Source of the DNA: Kalmusia sp. IMI 367209
Taxonomy: Eukaryota > Ascomycota > Dothideomycetes > Pleosporales > Didymosphaeriaceae
Assembly (NCBI GenBank): GCA_027946365.1
Contig: JAPEUQ010000016.1
Location: forward strand, 620,001 to 684,000
DNA: 64,000 bases
Direction of reading: 5' to 3'
Below, piece by piece: positions 44,899 to 57,142 of the stretch. The position numbers were made by a program, and so were the translations under genes. A model generated the notes under the pieces. The model searched no databases. It was not told the origin of the DNA and saw nothing but the letters and a program-made list of their open reading frames with translations. The stretch's first letter is position 1; each line of letters begins with the position of its first letter.

Positions 44899-46534
44899 GC
44901 AGTAACTTGTCTGTTGATGGACTTTGTGGCATTTGTATATAGTGTGTTATAGCGAGAATGTATGCATTGTGTCGAATTAGATCTCGGCTACATGAAAAAA
45001 AAATGTCCGTTCCTATCTTCCGTGAGTCCCAATCAAATGTGAATCGTGTTCTGAAATACTCAAACTCCAGGTACTGGAATAGCCCAAACGCCCTATCTCT
45101 GCCCCGTTTGCCCATTCACCTCCTCACCCACCATCCCCGCCCTGACCGACATCCACAAGCATCAGCCCCGGCGTCCGCTGCCCGCCTGCTTTTCCGAAGA
45201 GAAATCCTGCCTCTCCCGGCGTGCTCTTCGCGTATACGCACTTCTCGTCGTCCCATACAATCTTCTGGCCCTGCAGCATCTGCAATACCATCTGGTAGTG
45301 CCTTTGATGTGTGGCTAAGTCCATGTCATAGATGAAAATTATATTGCGGTGGGTTTGGATGAATGTTTCGGACATGCCGGGGCTGGCGCAGTGGTGTTAG
45401 TACCGAGACTGAAGTAAAAAGATTGATACTGGTGGTGTAATAGCTTGAGAGGGTAGATGATTATGCAATGCGGAGGGGAATAAATAAATGGACATGTAGA
45501 GAATCAAGAGGAACAATATGGAGATTATACATGGTGAGGCTCGTGACATCTCCACCCACGGTACAACATGATAGAGGAAACGCTGTGAGGTTGCTGATAC
45601 GAAATCTGAATTGCGATGATGAACATGCCCAACGTACTAGAAGTTCAGTATATCAGCGAGCACAGGCCATAACGTATGATACATCTGGGCATGTATCCGT
45701 GAATAGTAGCGTGCGTTTGTGATGGTATTATACAGCTCAGTGGTGGGGAAGAGGACTTTGCAATTCTCAGTTTGCTCCGTCTGGATGCTGTATTCTTCAG
45801 CGCATTGAACCCAACAGGAGGAGAAGAGAACGCCAGCTCACGTGAAAGTACATCCGTCGAGGCTTGCATAAGGGGACGCCGCAGTGCTGCTGGGCGGTGT
45901 GCTGGTGCTACTCGGCGACGTAGCCGACGCGGCGCTCCCGTCGGGAGACGGCCAATCGACGGGATCGCCGCCGGGCGACATCTCGGTATCTCGTCGATCA
46001 ACGGCGGGAGAAGGCTAGGAAGACCTTGGTCAATGGGCGTGTTGCGTGGAAAGCTGTGAGCGACTTGTATCGCATGCGTTTCTCGCACCCTGGGTACTGT
46101 TGCCGCACCCCCGGTGTCCCCACTCGGCTACCCAGCCGGTGACTGCTCATCTCTCACCGTGCCTCTTTTCATCAGCACAACACTGACTGGTCGCATGGGC
46201 CGATGTGTATCCGTGCATGCAGATGCAATTGCACAACAAGAGCTAGCTTGAGCCGCACTGGTGGAGCAATTGGGAAGTTTGACGTTCCAACGTTGTCCAA
46301 CGTCCACTATGCCTCATCGAGTTAGACGAATTCCATAACGTCAACGGCGGCTTCGTCGCACGCGGTACCATCTGACGTCACAACGCTCTGAAGCTTGAAT
46401 TCACATGCGCCGCATATACTTAAAGCATGAAGCGACACGCTATCTCCTATTCTCTCCGCATTAGCACCTATAGCTTCGATCTCACTATACGCCGTTAAAC
46501 ACCCTACAGCTTCCTCGAAACTGACTACTTCACC
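44899..46534. other. Intergenic, no supported gene
   Basis: 1.6 kb. A minus-strand frame at 45,124-45,375 (83 codons, containing IIFIYDMDLATHQRHYQMVL) has ordinary composition but no upstream exon or motif, and is left unassigned. A Pro/Arg-rich frame at 45,645-46,088 looks like chance. Confidence 0.45.
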
Positions 46535-47016
46535 ATGTCCAACAAGGAGGATCAAGCACACATCCCCGTGAACAAGGAGGGGCAAGAAGAGGAGAACCAA
46601 GGCTCCGGCGGTCTTCTCGCTCCCCTCGGCGACCCCATTGGTACGTCCTCACTCCACAACCCTTTACCATCACTTTCGTCAAGCTCCCCACCCAGGGCCC
46701 TCGTTGATATCCATCATACCTTCTAACACCCCCACCAGGCAAAGCCCTCAACACCGGCCTCCGCCCCATCGGCGCGCCCCTCGAGAAAGTAACTGAGCCC
46801 CTCGGCAACGCCCTGGGCGGCTCCACGCGCGGCGCCCTCGGCCCGATGCTCGGCTCCAAGGACGAGCGCAGCGAGGTGCTCGGCGGGAACAACAAGGACA
46901 GCTACAGCAAGCCCGAGAAGATTGCGGGCAAGGAGCAGACGGGGCAGAATCCGCTGGGGCTGGATCAGACGGGGAGGTGGGGTTTGAGGATGAGGGGAGG
47001 GGAGGCTAAGAAATAG
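46535..47016 (+). CDS. Small conserved-looking fungal protein with Gly/Leu repeats, 127 aa
   Basis: Exons 46535-46640 and 46739-47016 (98-bp intron, GTACGT...CCAG) restore the GDPI-GKALNTG junction in frame. A charged N-terminus (MSNKEDQAHIPVNKEGQEEE) is followed by a run of imperfect ~11-residue repeats of the form PxGxxLxxVTxPLGNALGG, which would form amphipathic helices, then a hydrophilic tail (EQTGQNPLGLDQTGRWGLR). Repeats of this kind recall LEA-like or membrane-surface-associated small fungal proteins. No transmembrane helix or signal peptide is seen. Function unknown; expression in stress or spores is only a guess from composition. Confidence 0.75.
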
Positions 47017-47297
47017 ATGGGTGAGAAAAGGAGGATGGATGGAGTGTTGGCTTGCTTTGTCTGAGTAATACAGGGCCTTGCTATGGAAGGAGGGGTGGAG
47101 TTTTTGTTTGTTGTTGTTGTACGAGTATACGATTATGAAACAATAGGTACGGTCAGACTTGAAGACCGGAATAAATGGGATAATGCAATGAATATGTAAT
47201 TTACAACATCTTTGTGATCATCCATATATGACTGTACAACTGGGTATTTACCACCAGCCAACTCCCAAACGCCCCCGTCGTAAAACGCACTACTATT

Positions 47298-49143
47298 TCA
47301 AAACATCTCATCCAGTCCGCTTTCCTCGAACACGCTCCTCCCCCTCGATCTCGTACCTCCTCTTCTCTCCCGAAACGTATCCTCGAAACTCCCCGTGCTG
47401 TCAAGCTTATACACCGTCTCCACATCCTCACCCGCATCCACGAGCTCAATCTCTCCCGCGCTGCCTTCGCTGTCCCGACTGCTCTTGTGCAAGGGCGGAA
47501 TCGGCGTTCTCCCCGTCAATATTCCGTAGAGACTGTCGTCGCTCTCGTCTCCCTCTTGGTCCTCGAACCTGAGGATCTGGTCCTTGCCTTCGGGCCAAAC
47601 GAGAACGTACCCCTGCTGGTGTCCCAGCATCAGCGCGGGTTTCTTCTCTTCTGGGGTTCGCAGCCACTTCGTGGTCCAGCGGGCGGGGGCAGAGCCGGCG
47701 GGTTTGGTGATGCTGGAGGAGAGCGAAAGGATGGCTGGTGGGGTGGAGGGGACATTGGTTGACGATCTTGAGGATGTTGAGGATGAAATATCTGGAGAGA
47801 CATGGAAGTATATCATAGGCGAGTCGTGTGTTGTTTGAACAAGGAGGTGGGAGGGGTATATTGGATGATATTGCAGAGTCTTGATTGGGGAATGGAAGAT
47901 GAGGATTGTGCGCGGAGTGAGACTCCGGAGATCCCATATCCAGACTGTGGTCGGTGTTGAGTCGTCTCTTGTCGCGCAGAGTGTGCCGTCTTTGTTGAAA
48001 GCCATGATACTGATACCCTGCTTCATGAGCCCAGTGTCGTTCTTTTCAACGATGGCCTTTGGTGGTGTAACGGGTTGTTGGGCGATGGAGAAGCTCCTGA
48101 ATCCTCGTGTGTCGAGGTGCTCTGTGTATACTGCTGCTCTGGGTACATTGATCTGTGTGGTATGATCCAAATAGACGATTGGGGAAAACGTCCTCGTCGA
48201 TAGTATCCTCACGCGGCGATCCCACCCACCGACAGCGAGCCACTCATTCCCAGGCACCCACTCCACACTCTTAATGCCCAGTCCCTCGATCCCCCAATCG
48301 CTCGGCTCGTCCGACGGTTCGCGTTTTATGGTCCGGTAAAGATGTCCATCCGCAGTGTATATGCACAAACTGTATCCACAACTTGCAGCATCCCACACCG
48401 CAATCCACTTGCCATCCCGACTCCACTTGATCCCCTGCGCATCCGCAGTCGCCAGATCGACTCTCTTAAGCACAGCATACGTCCGCGGCGCCAACAACAT
48501 AAGCACATCCTGCCCCGCGCTCCGACACAGCAGCGCGAGCACGCCTCCCCTTCTGCCCCCTTCCTCTTCAACGCCCGGCCTGTATCCCCACCCCTTGCTC
48601 TCCTTCCCGCTAAACTTCGGATCGCGAATCTCCACCGTTCGTCCCGTCCTCAAACACCACACCACGACCCGACTCGCAAAGTCGCTCCACACAAGCACCT
48701 CCTCCTCGTCCCGGCCAAATCCCGCATGCACATTCTTCCCCATGCCACCACTTCCATTGTTTATCACCGCGTTCCACTTGTCGTCTCGCAGATCGTATAC
48801 CCGCGTTGTGTCGTCATCGGCAACAAGCACGCGGTTTGAGCGCAGCGCAGGCGCAGAGGAGCGGCGCGGCGGCGTCGCGGTTCCGTCGGACGGTTTCGAA
48901 GGGGGCGACCATGCTATTCGCGAATTACGTACGTCATGTGAGGCGGGGAAGGGGATATTGCGGACGAGCTCGAAGGTGGTGAGGGAGCGGATTTGGAGGC
49001 GGGCGCCGGAGAGGCACGCAATGTGGGATGCGGTTGGGGAAGAGACCGAAGGGGATGTCGCTGGGGTTATTAGCGCATGAAATCAGTCGCATGATGGGAG
49101 GCGAACCTTTGAATTGAGGCGAGACGTTTGTATTGTCGTCCAT
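47298..49143 (-). CDS. wdr8: WD40 protein, WDR8/WRAP73 homologue
   Basis: Microtubule-organising-centre protein that anchors microtubule minus ends with kinesin-14 and Msd1/SSX2IP in fission yeast and vertebrates. Exon 1 49107-49143 and exon 2 47298-49060 (intron 49061-49106) give 599 aa in frame. It starts MDDNTNVSPQFKATSPSVSS, matching the short FK-x-S-x(n)-SP opening of the family. WD-like repeats follow, with landmarks VLVADDDTTRVYDLRDDKW, GIKWSRDGKWIAVWDAASCG, GIKSVEWVPGNEWLAVGGWD followed by RRVRILSTRTF, and WIWDLRSLTPRTILIFHSPI. The acidic C-terminus (IELVDAGEDVETVYKLDSTG) is fungal-specific. The match extends over the full repeat order, which makes the assignment firm. Confidence 0.87.
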
Positions 49144-49662
49144 GGTCTCGATTTAACTTATTTGCGGTGCTGAGCGCTCGTGTGTTGACGAGGATAAACA
49201 AATGGAGGTTCGAACTGGCCAATCAGACACCGAGGAGCGGGGATACTTCCGAGACCTTTCCGAGAGCCTCATGTGCGGCTGAGCAGTTATTCGAAGCAGA
49301 CGTAGAGTTTGAATATCTTTGCTTGACATTTGGTAACAGCGGTGACCTTTGTTTCCCACTCCGTCGCGGATCCTTATCTTCCTCACTCATCCATCGTTAC
49401 TGATTCAAAGGTCAACAGCGAAGGAATTGGTATATTGCCAGGACAAAATCTACTCTTGAACTTCGTTTGGGCGCCGTACCAGGGCATTTTAGATACATTC
49501 AGATCCTCTCCATCACCATTCGTCAAACATTCGAAACCCATCCATCCTTGAGCGTTTATGGAGAAGCGAACCAAGGAAAATCTCATACTCCATCATGCGT
49601 TCTAAACATCGCTGAAATGCGCTCATTTCAAATTTCAGCCAAAGCCATGACAAGCGCCCAAC
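49144..49662. other. Intergenic, no gene seen
   Basis: 519 bp between two minus-strand genes: promoter of wdr8 and 3' UTR of the Q-rich protein gene. Confidence 0.6.
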
Positions 49663-52475
49663 CTACGTGCTATACACCGGCGCTTTGATCAAAATGCTCT
49701 TGCCGCGAATCTGTACAGTAACACCAACAGACAAACGGACTCTCGGTTGTGGGACGTCCTCTTTTGCAGATGACGGCTGTGACAAACTAAGCTGGCTGCC
49801 GCCCTGGCCGAGAGACGACTCGCGTTTACCGAGCGAAGCCTGAGGCTTCTTCGATCCGCCGAATCCAAACATGCTGCGCTTCTTGTCCGCCGGTTCCTTA
49901 GGGTTCTGGCTAGTTTGCTGAGGCTGGTTGGACTCTGGCTCTCCAACCGATGCATTATCATCCACCTTGGATGCAACGCTTCGCAATGAGGCGCGGTCAG
50001 CTTCGTCAAGCTCTTGAATCGGGTTCGTCAAAGCAGGAATGCCGGATTCCATCTTCATGAACTCGGGAACAAGACCGTGTCCCGGATAAAAATATTCTAT
50101 GTGCACCTCTCTGCTTTCTAATGGAAGATGCTGTGCAACGCTAACCGCTAGTTCGACGATCATGGGGACTCCTCCGTTTAGATCGGGAGGTGCAGGGTCG
50201 TTCAAATACATTTGTAGAGAGGCGATGAGCTTCTCGTTGAGCGTTTCTGTTAGCGTTGCCCGATTTGGGCCACTCTGGGCAGCTTTCAGCTGGTCTGCCA
50301 GACCTTCCAGTGTAGCTAACCGCCAATTGATGACCTTTGCGTTCAAAGCATCTTCATCTTCAGTAGTATGGCAGGTGGCAGCATACTTTCTGATGTTGAG
50401 CTGAATAGCCTTTAGCTGCGTTGAGAGTCCAGTCTCAAGGTCGGGATGGAAGTATTTGTCGAAGATGTTTTCGACCAACCAACACGAGATGAAAGCACGT
50501 CCAACCGCGGTCATCTCTTGTTTGCCAGTCTCCACGGCATTCTTGTTCACCACAGTATGTAACCACGCCGGTATTGTCTTCCAGTCTTTACGAATGGCGA
50601 ATGAGAGTTGCGCTATTAGTCCGTCTAATCTGTTGAAACGAGTAGCATATTCGCTGTCGTCCCAAGATGTGCGCGAAAGCGAGAGACGCTGGTTTGCAAG
50701 GGTGTTCTGAAGCTGGTGTACCTGAGTTTGCTGCTCGAAAAAGTATCGCTTGACTTTCTGGTACTTTTCGCCTGCAAAAGGTCAGCATGACGCGGTGCCA
50801 CCGTGGAGTTGTACTCACGCAAGACGTCGTGTTCCTTGAGCAATTGGCTGACCTCTTCGTCGGACATGTCGGCCGCAGCTCGTGACGGCGGCGGTGTTGC
50901 CCGTCCCATCTCTCCACCCTGTGTTGGCTGACCTGGTTTCTCCCCCCGGTAAGGCTGCCCTTGTGAAGCTGTTGGCACGACGTTAGCGCCAAAAGTCTGA
51001 ATGCCCGGCGAGACAGGCGGTTGTCCTTGAGCCTGACCTTGAGCTGGGTTTTGCTGCAGAAGAGAGCTCTCCCTCGTTGGCGGACCCTGTTGCTGACCTC
51101 CATCATTCACCTTCCTCAAGGTATTGCGCTGCCCACTGTTCGCGGGAGGCATGTTGTCTTGCTGCGGCGGTGTAACGCTCTGCGAGTGACGGTCAGTGGA
51201 AGGGGAGGGTGCTCCCTGCTGGTCGTAGGCCTGAAAGGCAGGAGGCTGGGTCTGGAGGGGCGATGGTGGGGCAAGCTGTGCCTGGGAGGACGGGGGTCGA
51301 AGCTGCTGCGAGTGTTGACCGTCGATTGGTTGACCTCCCTGCACGATATGGGGGACTTTCTGCGTCGGTTGGGGCGCGTTTAGCTCGCCCTGGGCCTGTG
51401 AAGGTGAGCGACCGTGCTGCAGCTGCTGAAAGTCTTGGCCCTGGTGCGGCTGAGGTTGCGAGTTTTGGGATTGCTGCGAGTAGCGAGCGTTCTGGACCTG
51501 AGGTTCGGGAGGTCCTTGAGGCGATTGCTGCTGCTGCGCGTGCTGTGCAGCCTGCTGCGCTTGATACTGATAGTAGTTTTGTTGCTGCGCGTGGTGGTCT
51601 TGCGGGTGCACTTGGGCGTTGCCAATGAGCGGGCTCGGGGCGTTTTGCGGTTGAAAAGCCTGATACTCGTTCGGATTGGGACCCTGCTGGCCCGGCGGCG
51701 GCTGGTAGGTCTGATACGGCTGTGGGTGTTGTTGTGGTTGTAGACCCTGATGTTCTGGGCTGTAGTGCTCTACCCCGCCTTGGGCGTGATAACTTCCCTC
51801 CGTGCTCACTCTAGCGAGTGGGGGCCGACTATATTGCTCCTGGTGTGGATTGGGCGAATATTGCTGCGGATGGCCCTGGAACGGCGAGTCTTTGGGCGGC
51901 ACCTGCGGTTGATCGCTGTCTTCCTGCTGCAGAAACGGATCAAGGTCGTCCTCGTCGTGCTCGTTCGAAGGTGCGAGATGCGAGTTGGATCCGTGCCGCT
52001 GGTTCCACTGTGCAGCGCGCAGCCGATTCTCCTCCTGCTGCTGGTATTCGAGAGCTCGCGGGTCGCTCTTGCGCACCGACACGCGGCGTCCGATGTGCTT
52101 GGACTTGGAGCGGTCTTCCTCCTTGTGGCTTGTGAGCCCGAGGCGACTGCGGAGGCCCTGTTTCTTGGGCTCCTGTGTGTAGGCGGCCGACGATTGGGGC
52201 TGGTAGGACCCTCTGCGAGGCTGGTCGTAGCCTGGCGACGCCTGCGGGCTGCCCTGGAGCTGCTGGAGCGTCTGCTGGTCGAGCGCGAGGTTGGACGAGT
52301 GCCGGTGGCTCGTGGCACGCTGCGGAAACTGCTGTCTATAAGCTTGCTGGGGAACACCAGGCGGAATCTGCTGCACAGGAGGCTGCTGGGCTTGCGCGAC
52401 CTGATCGGGGGGTGAATATCGATTCGCGCCGGTCTCGTTGACTGCGAGGGCTTCCAGGTCAGCCGTAGGATCCAT
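49663..52475 (-). CDS. Conserved fungal protein: Q/P-rich N-terminus, helical C-terminal domain
   Basis: Exons 50819-52475 and 49663-50771 (47-bp intron) give 921 aa and restore the LR-EKYQKVKRYFFEQQTQ junction. Residues 1-530 are very rich in Gln, Pro and Ser, with a basic patch (KEEDRSKSKHIGRRVSVRKS). Residues ~535-830 form a helical domain starting in a coiled coil (QVHQLQNTLANQRLSLSRTS) and continuing WDDSEYATRFNRLDGLIAQL, GRAFISCWLVENIFDKYFHP and MIVELAVSVAQHLPLESREV. This domain occurs in many filamentous ascomycetes without a known role. The C-terminus contains FGFGGSKK and ends in a hydrophobic VTVQIRGKSILIKAPVYST. No catalytic motif is visible. Confidence 0.85.
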
Positions 52476-54459
52476 TGGGCGACAAGCCGCTCACTTACCA
52501 GAGGGGTGACCCGAAGGCACTGGCGAAGGGTGTCCGGAGGAGGTGTCGACGGAAGAGTGCGAGCGGTTCGACTTTGACCACGGCAACGAAGGCATGGCAG
52601 GAGAGGAGCTCCCAAGCGCGCGAGAGCTTCTCTCGCGGAAGTGCGAGGAGGGCGGGGCTGGCGTAGTACTGCGCGAGTAAAGAGGGACTGATCTCAGCTA
52701 AGAATAACACAGCCAGCGGGAATGATCAGCGGACGGCCCTGGCGATTGAGCAGCAGCAAAGCGCTTTCTTCCCAAGCTGTATCAAGCCAGTCTTACGCCG
52801 TGCTGGAGTCGCTGTACATGTAAAGCGGACGCGAGCCGATGCGTAGCTAGGCTCTCAGCCGCAGTGCACGCCTGCAGCAAATTGAGGACGGCGAGCCGGC
52901 ACGCCAGTCAACGCCCGGCAAGGGCTTGCAGCTCTGCGCCGGGTAGGGAATGCTTCTATGGAGCCCGGCGGTGGCAGTGCTATGCGGCCCCTTCGAAGAC
53001 GCGCTGCCTGCGATATTACTATTCGACGACGCTCTGGACGTGCTCACGGCAGCGGTGAGATGGGAAGGGTTATAGCCGGGAGAGAAATAAAAACACGAAC
53101 ACGACAGCCTCATCCACAGCAGCTGCCAAACGAACCGATGTTGTCGTGCACAAGTACGGCGTGTACGGCATGGCACTAAAAGTGACGCAGCCTCGCTGGC
53201 GGGCATGGTATACAAGCGAGCAAACGCTAAAAGGGAAGATGGCTTATCCAAAGGCCTCACTCAGGCTTGGGCGTCAAAAGGAATGTCCTCGGGCGCTGTC
53301 CACGCGAGTAGCCGCGTGCACCATGTACCTGTCCCAGGCTTGCTTGCCTGGCGTAGGAAGGTGTTCTCCATCACAATGGGTACCGTTCAGCTACAATGTG
53401 CTATTATTAGGGTCTGACAGGTGGGTGGGTCGCGGTAGGCCGACCGTCTGCACACGGCTAGACTAGCCCTCGCGTACAAGTCGCTCCCATCGGCCAGCCC
53501 TGCAGCACGACAAAAACGCACCGTGAGTCAAGCAATGTAGGGCTGAAGCTTCTAGAAGCTCTGCTGTTTCTCATCAGCCGATGCTGTTCAGCAACAATCA
53601 ACCATCCTACAGCTGGAATTCCTCCGCTCAATGTCGCGCAGCGTCAATAGTGAGGCGGGTAGCTAACCGCTGACGATGTAAAAGATACCGCCAGGAACCG
53701 CGGTACACCTTGTTTGCCACCTCCAGGTTTATGCGGCCCGAAGTCAGCAAGTAATTGCAACCCCACTGAATTGTTTCTACCATGCAAGCCTTTCTCCGAA
53801 CCTAAAGAGCCTTATTCCCGATCCATTCCGCAACCATGGCGGCTCTACTGTACAATCATGCACCTTGACTGTCCCGTCCTGTCCGTCTGTACGACATGCA
53901 AACACAGCCCCCGACTTACAGAATACCCAGTAAGCGCAGCTTCTTACCTAGTGTCGTGTTTCCATTGGCACGACGGTGGGTGGACCATGGCTCGTATGGG
54001 ATTTGCAAAGCTGCGACTAGGAATGGCAGAGTGCTAGGAATGGCAGACCGAAACTGCGCCAGACAGGATTGCGATAGCTTTCTATGCGCATTGAGGAATG
54101 GTCTGTCTCTGTTCGGAGATCGATTGCTACAATCGTAGTGGGGTCCAATATCGGATCATCGTAATAAGGTTGCGATAGGTTTTAGATTTGTATGCAGCCA
54201 CGCTAGGTGTGCCTTCCATGCTTGCTCACCGGTAACTCCTTCCCATTCAACGTTCCCCACAATGCTACACAAGTCATGATTACTCATACATCTGTGCTCA
54301 CCTCTTCGCATCTTCTTGTTTGCAGCCCCACTTGACACGATACACAACCTTCTGTCCGAAACCTTCTCGCGATAGCCCCGTGGGTCATATGCAACCGGGG
54401 CCACATTCAGCAAGGTGCCTTTGCGGTAGGCTTTCCCTTTCAAGACTCTACCATGAGCC
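52476..54459. other. 2-kb intergenic region without a supported gene
   Basis: Promoter side of the Q-rich protein gene on the left and the 3' flank of the cytochrome b561 gene on the right. Short overlapping frames only, none with recognisable features. No RNA gene recognised. Confidence 0.5.
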
Positions 54460-55293
54460 CTAAGCATACTGCTCCTTGTATACAGTAACAGGCACTCTCC
54501 GAGCATTCGCCCTCCTCCGCTCTCCAATGATGGAGGCTGCGACCCAGAGTAGCCACATGACACCAGCCACTACACCATAGGCGATCATCTGACCTCTAGT
54601 CGGCCTACCGAAACCAGACTTATGTGCAAACAGCAAGCCCAGTCCGCCATTGATTATCCCCAGCGTGACCAGAACTCGTCCGAGCCAGAGATGTCCGTAC
54701 GACCAAACGGTGCGGCGCCCATGCTTCTTGAATTGAAAGTGGTGAATCAGCCCAAGAATAGGTTGGAAGAACAGAAGCACGAAGACCACGATGCCGATGA
54801 TAGGGTGGTAGAAATGGAGGAGGTCAAAGGGACCTTGCTGGGTCAACCATATCCCAATGCCGAATGCGGAAATGTAGACGAGGAATGCAAACAGTTGGAA
54901 CAGCCCGTGGACAAGCCATAAGCCCGGGAAGGAGCCCAGTCGAATCAGTATCGAACCCATGGGGAAGAGTATGACGAACGCGAGCGAGGCAAGGACACCA
55001 TGTGCGATGCTAAACGATGTGACACCGTCAGCAATGTTCCAGCAGAAGTTGCTACCAAAGCTTGCTCACAGTGCCTTGTTGCGGGTACTGAAGCCCCCAA
55101 CGTCGAATCCTCCATTGAAAGCGCTATAAGGGCTATAATCACCCCCATTATCACCATCTGGTCCGTATCGACCACCAGGGCCGTATTGGCCGAGCGCAAG
55201 AGATGCTGATCAGTGAGCGACGTGTAATTTAGAAAAATTCAATATAGTTTGCATACCGAAGCTGAGCACGAATGCTGAAACTGCAACGGACAT
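54460..55293 (-). CDS. Cytochrome b561-domain membrane protein
   Basis: Exons 55257-55293, 55070-55205 and 54460-55009 give 240 aa in frame. A signal peptide (MSVAVSAFVLSFGASLALGQ) is followed by a Gly/Tyr/Asp-rich luminal or extracellular stretch (GPGGRYGPDGDNGGDYSPYS). A b561-type core then starts at IAHGVLASLAFVILFPMGSI. Candidate haem-ligand histidines occur in IAHG, LVHG, FYHP and YGHLWLGR, spread over helices such as IVVFVLLFFQPILGLIHHF and RVLVTLGIINGGLGLLFAH. These proteins pass electrons across membranes. Unlike fungal iron-reductase or CDH-like relatives, no DOMON or dehydrogenase domain is attached. The basic cytosolic tail (GERRRANARRVPVTVYKEQY) fits the inside-positive rule. The electron donor and acceptor are unknown. 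Confidence 0.88.
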
Positions 55294-56770
55294 TTTGAAG
55301 GCGGCGAGAGAGCAACGGCACACACACTATTGGCAAGACTCGCATAAAGTGGAAGGTAAACAACGCTCCGAACAAGGCACAGAAAAGCTCCGGCTACTTA
55401 TCCACTCGCTACGATTGAGATACTCCATCTACCGGATGCGGCTGATTGGATAGTTGAAAGTTTGGCACACGCTTTCGACAGACAGTGACATCATATTCCG
55501 TGAGCAACGTCGGATTACGCGTAAACAAAGGGGTTGCTACAGCATGAGTGGTTGGGAACGAGCATTCCTGCAATCCGGAGAATGGGCATGGTGGAGAGCC
55601 GAGTGACACCATACTGAGAGGTCGGCGTGACGGAAGAAAAAAGCGCCGACAAGCTACAAGACGCCAGTGAGTGGATGCCTAAGGATCAACAACCTTTCAC
55701 TTTCAATCGTAAAACCGCCTACATAGGCATCAATCTCGTAGGAAGTATACCTTGCGCTCAACTTCTGAATATGGCCTAGGAAGAGGCCATCCACTCTTCA
55801 AATATTGCAGGTCTGTATAATGTCTCATCGTACTGCAGGCACCATTGCATGGATGAGACATTCATCCTAAAGAAGACCTTAATCCATATTGCAGTCCTAC
55901 CCATCAATGAAGAGCTCCAGGCAGACGACCGCGCCCGGCAAATGACCCTTCCTCGAGGATCCTCCCGTTGAGAACCTGAATGTGGCTTGAACATGCAAGC
56001 GAGCTTCTCAACAAGTGTAAAATACTCAGGAAGAACCCTCGGGAGATAGGCGATCCATGGCGTTCAGTGCGTTGGCGACGCTTGAGCGTATAGAAGCGCC
56101 TTGCAAGTCGTATTTCGAGATTGAATGCGCCTCGAAGTATTCGTCTGAAGTCGACTGTGACCGTCCTGAGTCTGCCCCGTGCTCAAGGTCCTGGTCACTC
56201 GAAGACGGCTGCCACAGCCAGAGTCGACAATGGCCAACTGACTTGGAGCACAGCCACTGGTTGTGGAATTTGAAATCTTTTCTCGGACGCACCCCGCCCT
56301 CAAAGCCACAGTACGCGAAGGGCGCCGCGCATGTGGCGTACGTCTCGCATTTTTCACTCCAGAGCAAAGGCAGAAAGAAGAAACCAGAAGAATGAGTGTT
56401 CCGTTCGTTGGGAGAAATGACTCCGCAAGGCTCGCAAAAGCCCAAAATGCGATATCGGCTTCGCCACATCACCGCTGCACGGTGCAGCCTTGGCACGTGG
56501 GAGTCATGGCTGACCAGTCAGCACGCGACACAGGGGGTCGACTGATCCACTTCGCTTGCTCACACCATCGTTGAGTCACTCCGCCTTCTGACTGGTGACT
56601 AGGGCGTGATGTGGCATTCACAAGGTTCCGAGTATATAAGTCTTGGTAGGATTCTCACCTGTTCCGTCTCTACCTTTTTTGATCACCAGTCTCGCTCTCG
56701 CGGCGGGCTCGTCGCCATTTTTTTTTCTTTCTCTTTTCAACTGTTCTCGACACAAAGTCTATTCTTCAAT
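55294..56770. other. Intergenic, promoter of the small gene at 56,771
   Basis: 1.5 kb with overlapping frames on both strands around 56,026-56,496 that show no protein-like features. The last 150 bp hold a TATA box and a long CT-rich tract (TTTTTTTTCTTTCTCTTTTC), as in strong fungal promoters. Confidence 0.5.
56633..56639 (+). promoter_or_regulatory. TATA box of the small gene at 56,771
   Basis: TATATAA, 132 bp before the ATG, followed by a pyrimidine-rich leader at about 56,715-56,745. Confidence 0.55.
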
Positions 56771-57142
56771 ATGAGCAAGCGTCACAACAGGAAGCGGACA
56801 AGGAGTCGGCCCCGTCATCGCGACGGTGGCAAAGCACACTCAAACCACGTTCGGACCCTCTCGGTCGATACCAATTCGTCCTTTGCCAGCACCACGAGTT
56901 CTTTTCCCCAGCCGCAAGGTTTACATTATCCTATCGCAACTGCGCCCGCGAATCATTGGCATCAAACGTATTCAGCTTGGCAGGATCGCGCCCGATACGA
57001 GCAGGAGAGAGAGAAGGCCTTGGAGGCCCAGCGCGTCAGGTACTTCGGAGGAGAAGTTGGTGATGACACCAGTCTTCTAGAGCCTATGCTCAAGGTTGTC
57101 ACCGATCTCTTCGATGGGATGACTGATTTTGAAGACCCGTGA
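56771..57142 (+). CDS. Small basic/acidic hypothetical protein, 123 aa
   Basis: Single exon starting MSKRHNRKRTRSRPRHRDGG, a strongly basic N-terminus that could bind nucleic acid or act as a nuclear signal. A Ser/Thr-rich middle and a short coiled coil (RARYEQEREKALEAQRVRYF) follow, then an acidic end (LLEPMLKVVTDLFDGMTDFE). I chose this ATG, not an upstream in-frame one, because it follows the TATA box and CT-rich leader. The C-terminal motif looks conserved enough to be functional, but no family is recognised. The promoter architecture suggests good expression. Confidence 0.65.
   Translation: MSKRHNRKRTRSRPRHRDGGKAHSNHVRTLSVDTNSSFASTTSSFPQPQGLHYPIATAPANHWHQTYSAWQDRARYEQEREKALEAQRVRYFGGEVGDDTSLLEPMLKVVTDLFDGMTDFEDP

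Noticed and set aside
45645..46088. 147-codon minus-strand Pro/Arg-rich frame
   Set aside because: Low-complexity Arg/Pro composition and no supporting signals.
49163..49240. GGTTCGAACT considered as a tRNA B box
   Set aside because: The motif lacks the closing CC, and no A box or cloverleaf pairing could be found upstream. No tRNA gene was recognised anywhere in the window.
56026..56496. 156-codon minus-strand frame overlapping a plus-strand frame of similar size
   Set aside because: Both strands are open over the same stretch and neither looks protein-like; typical of a GC-balanced chance region.
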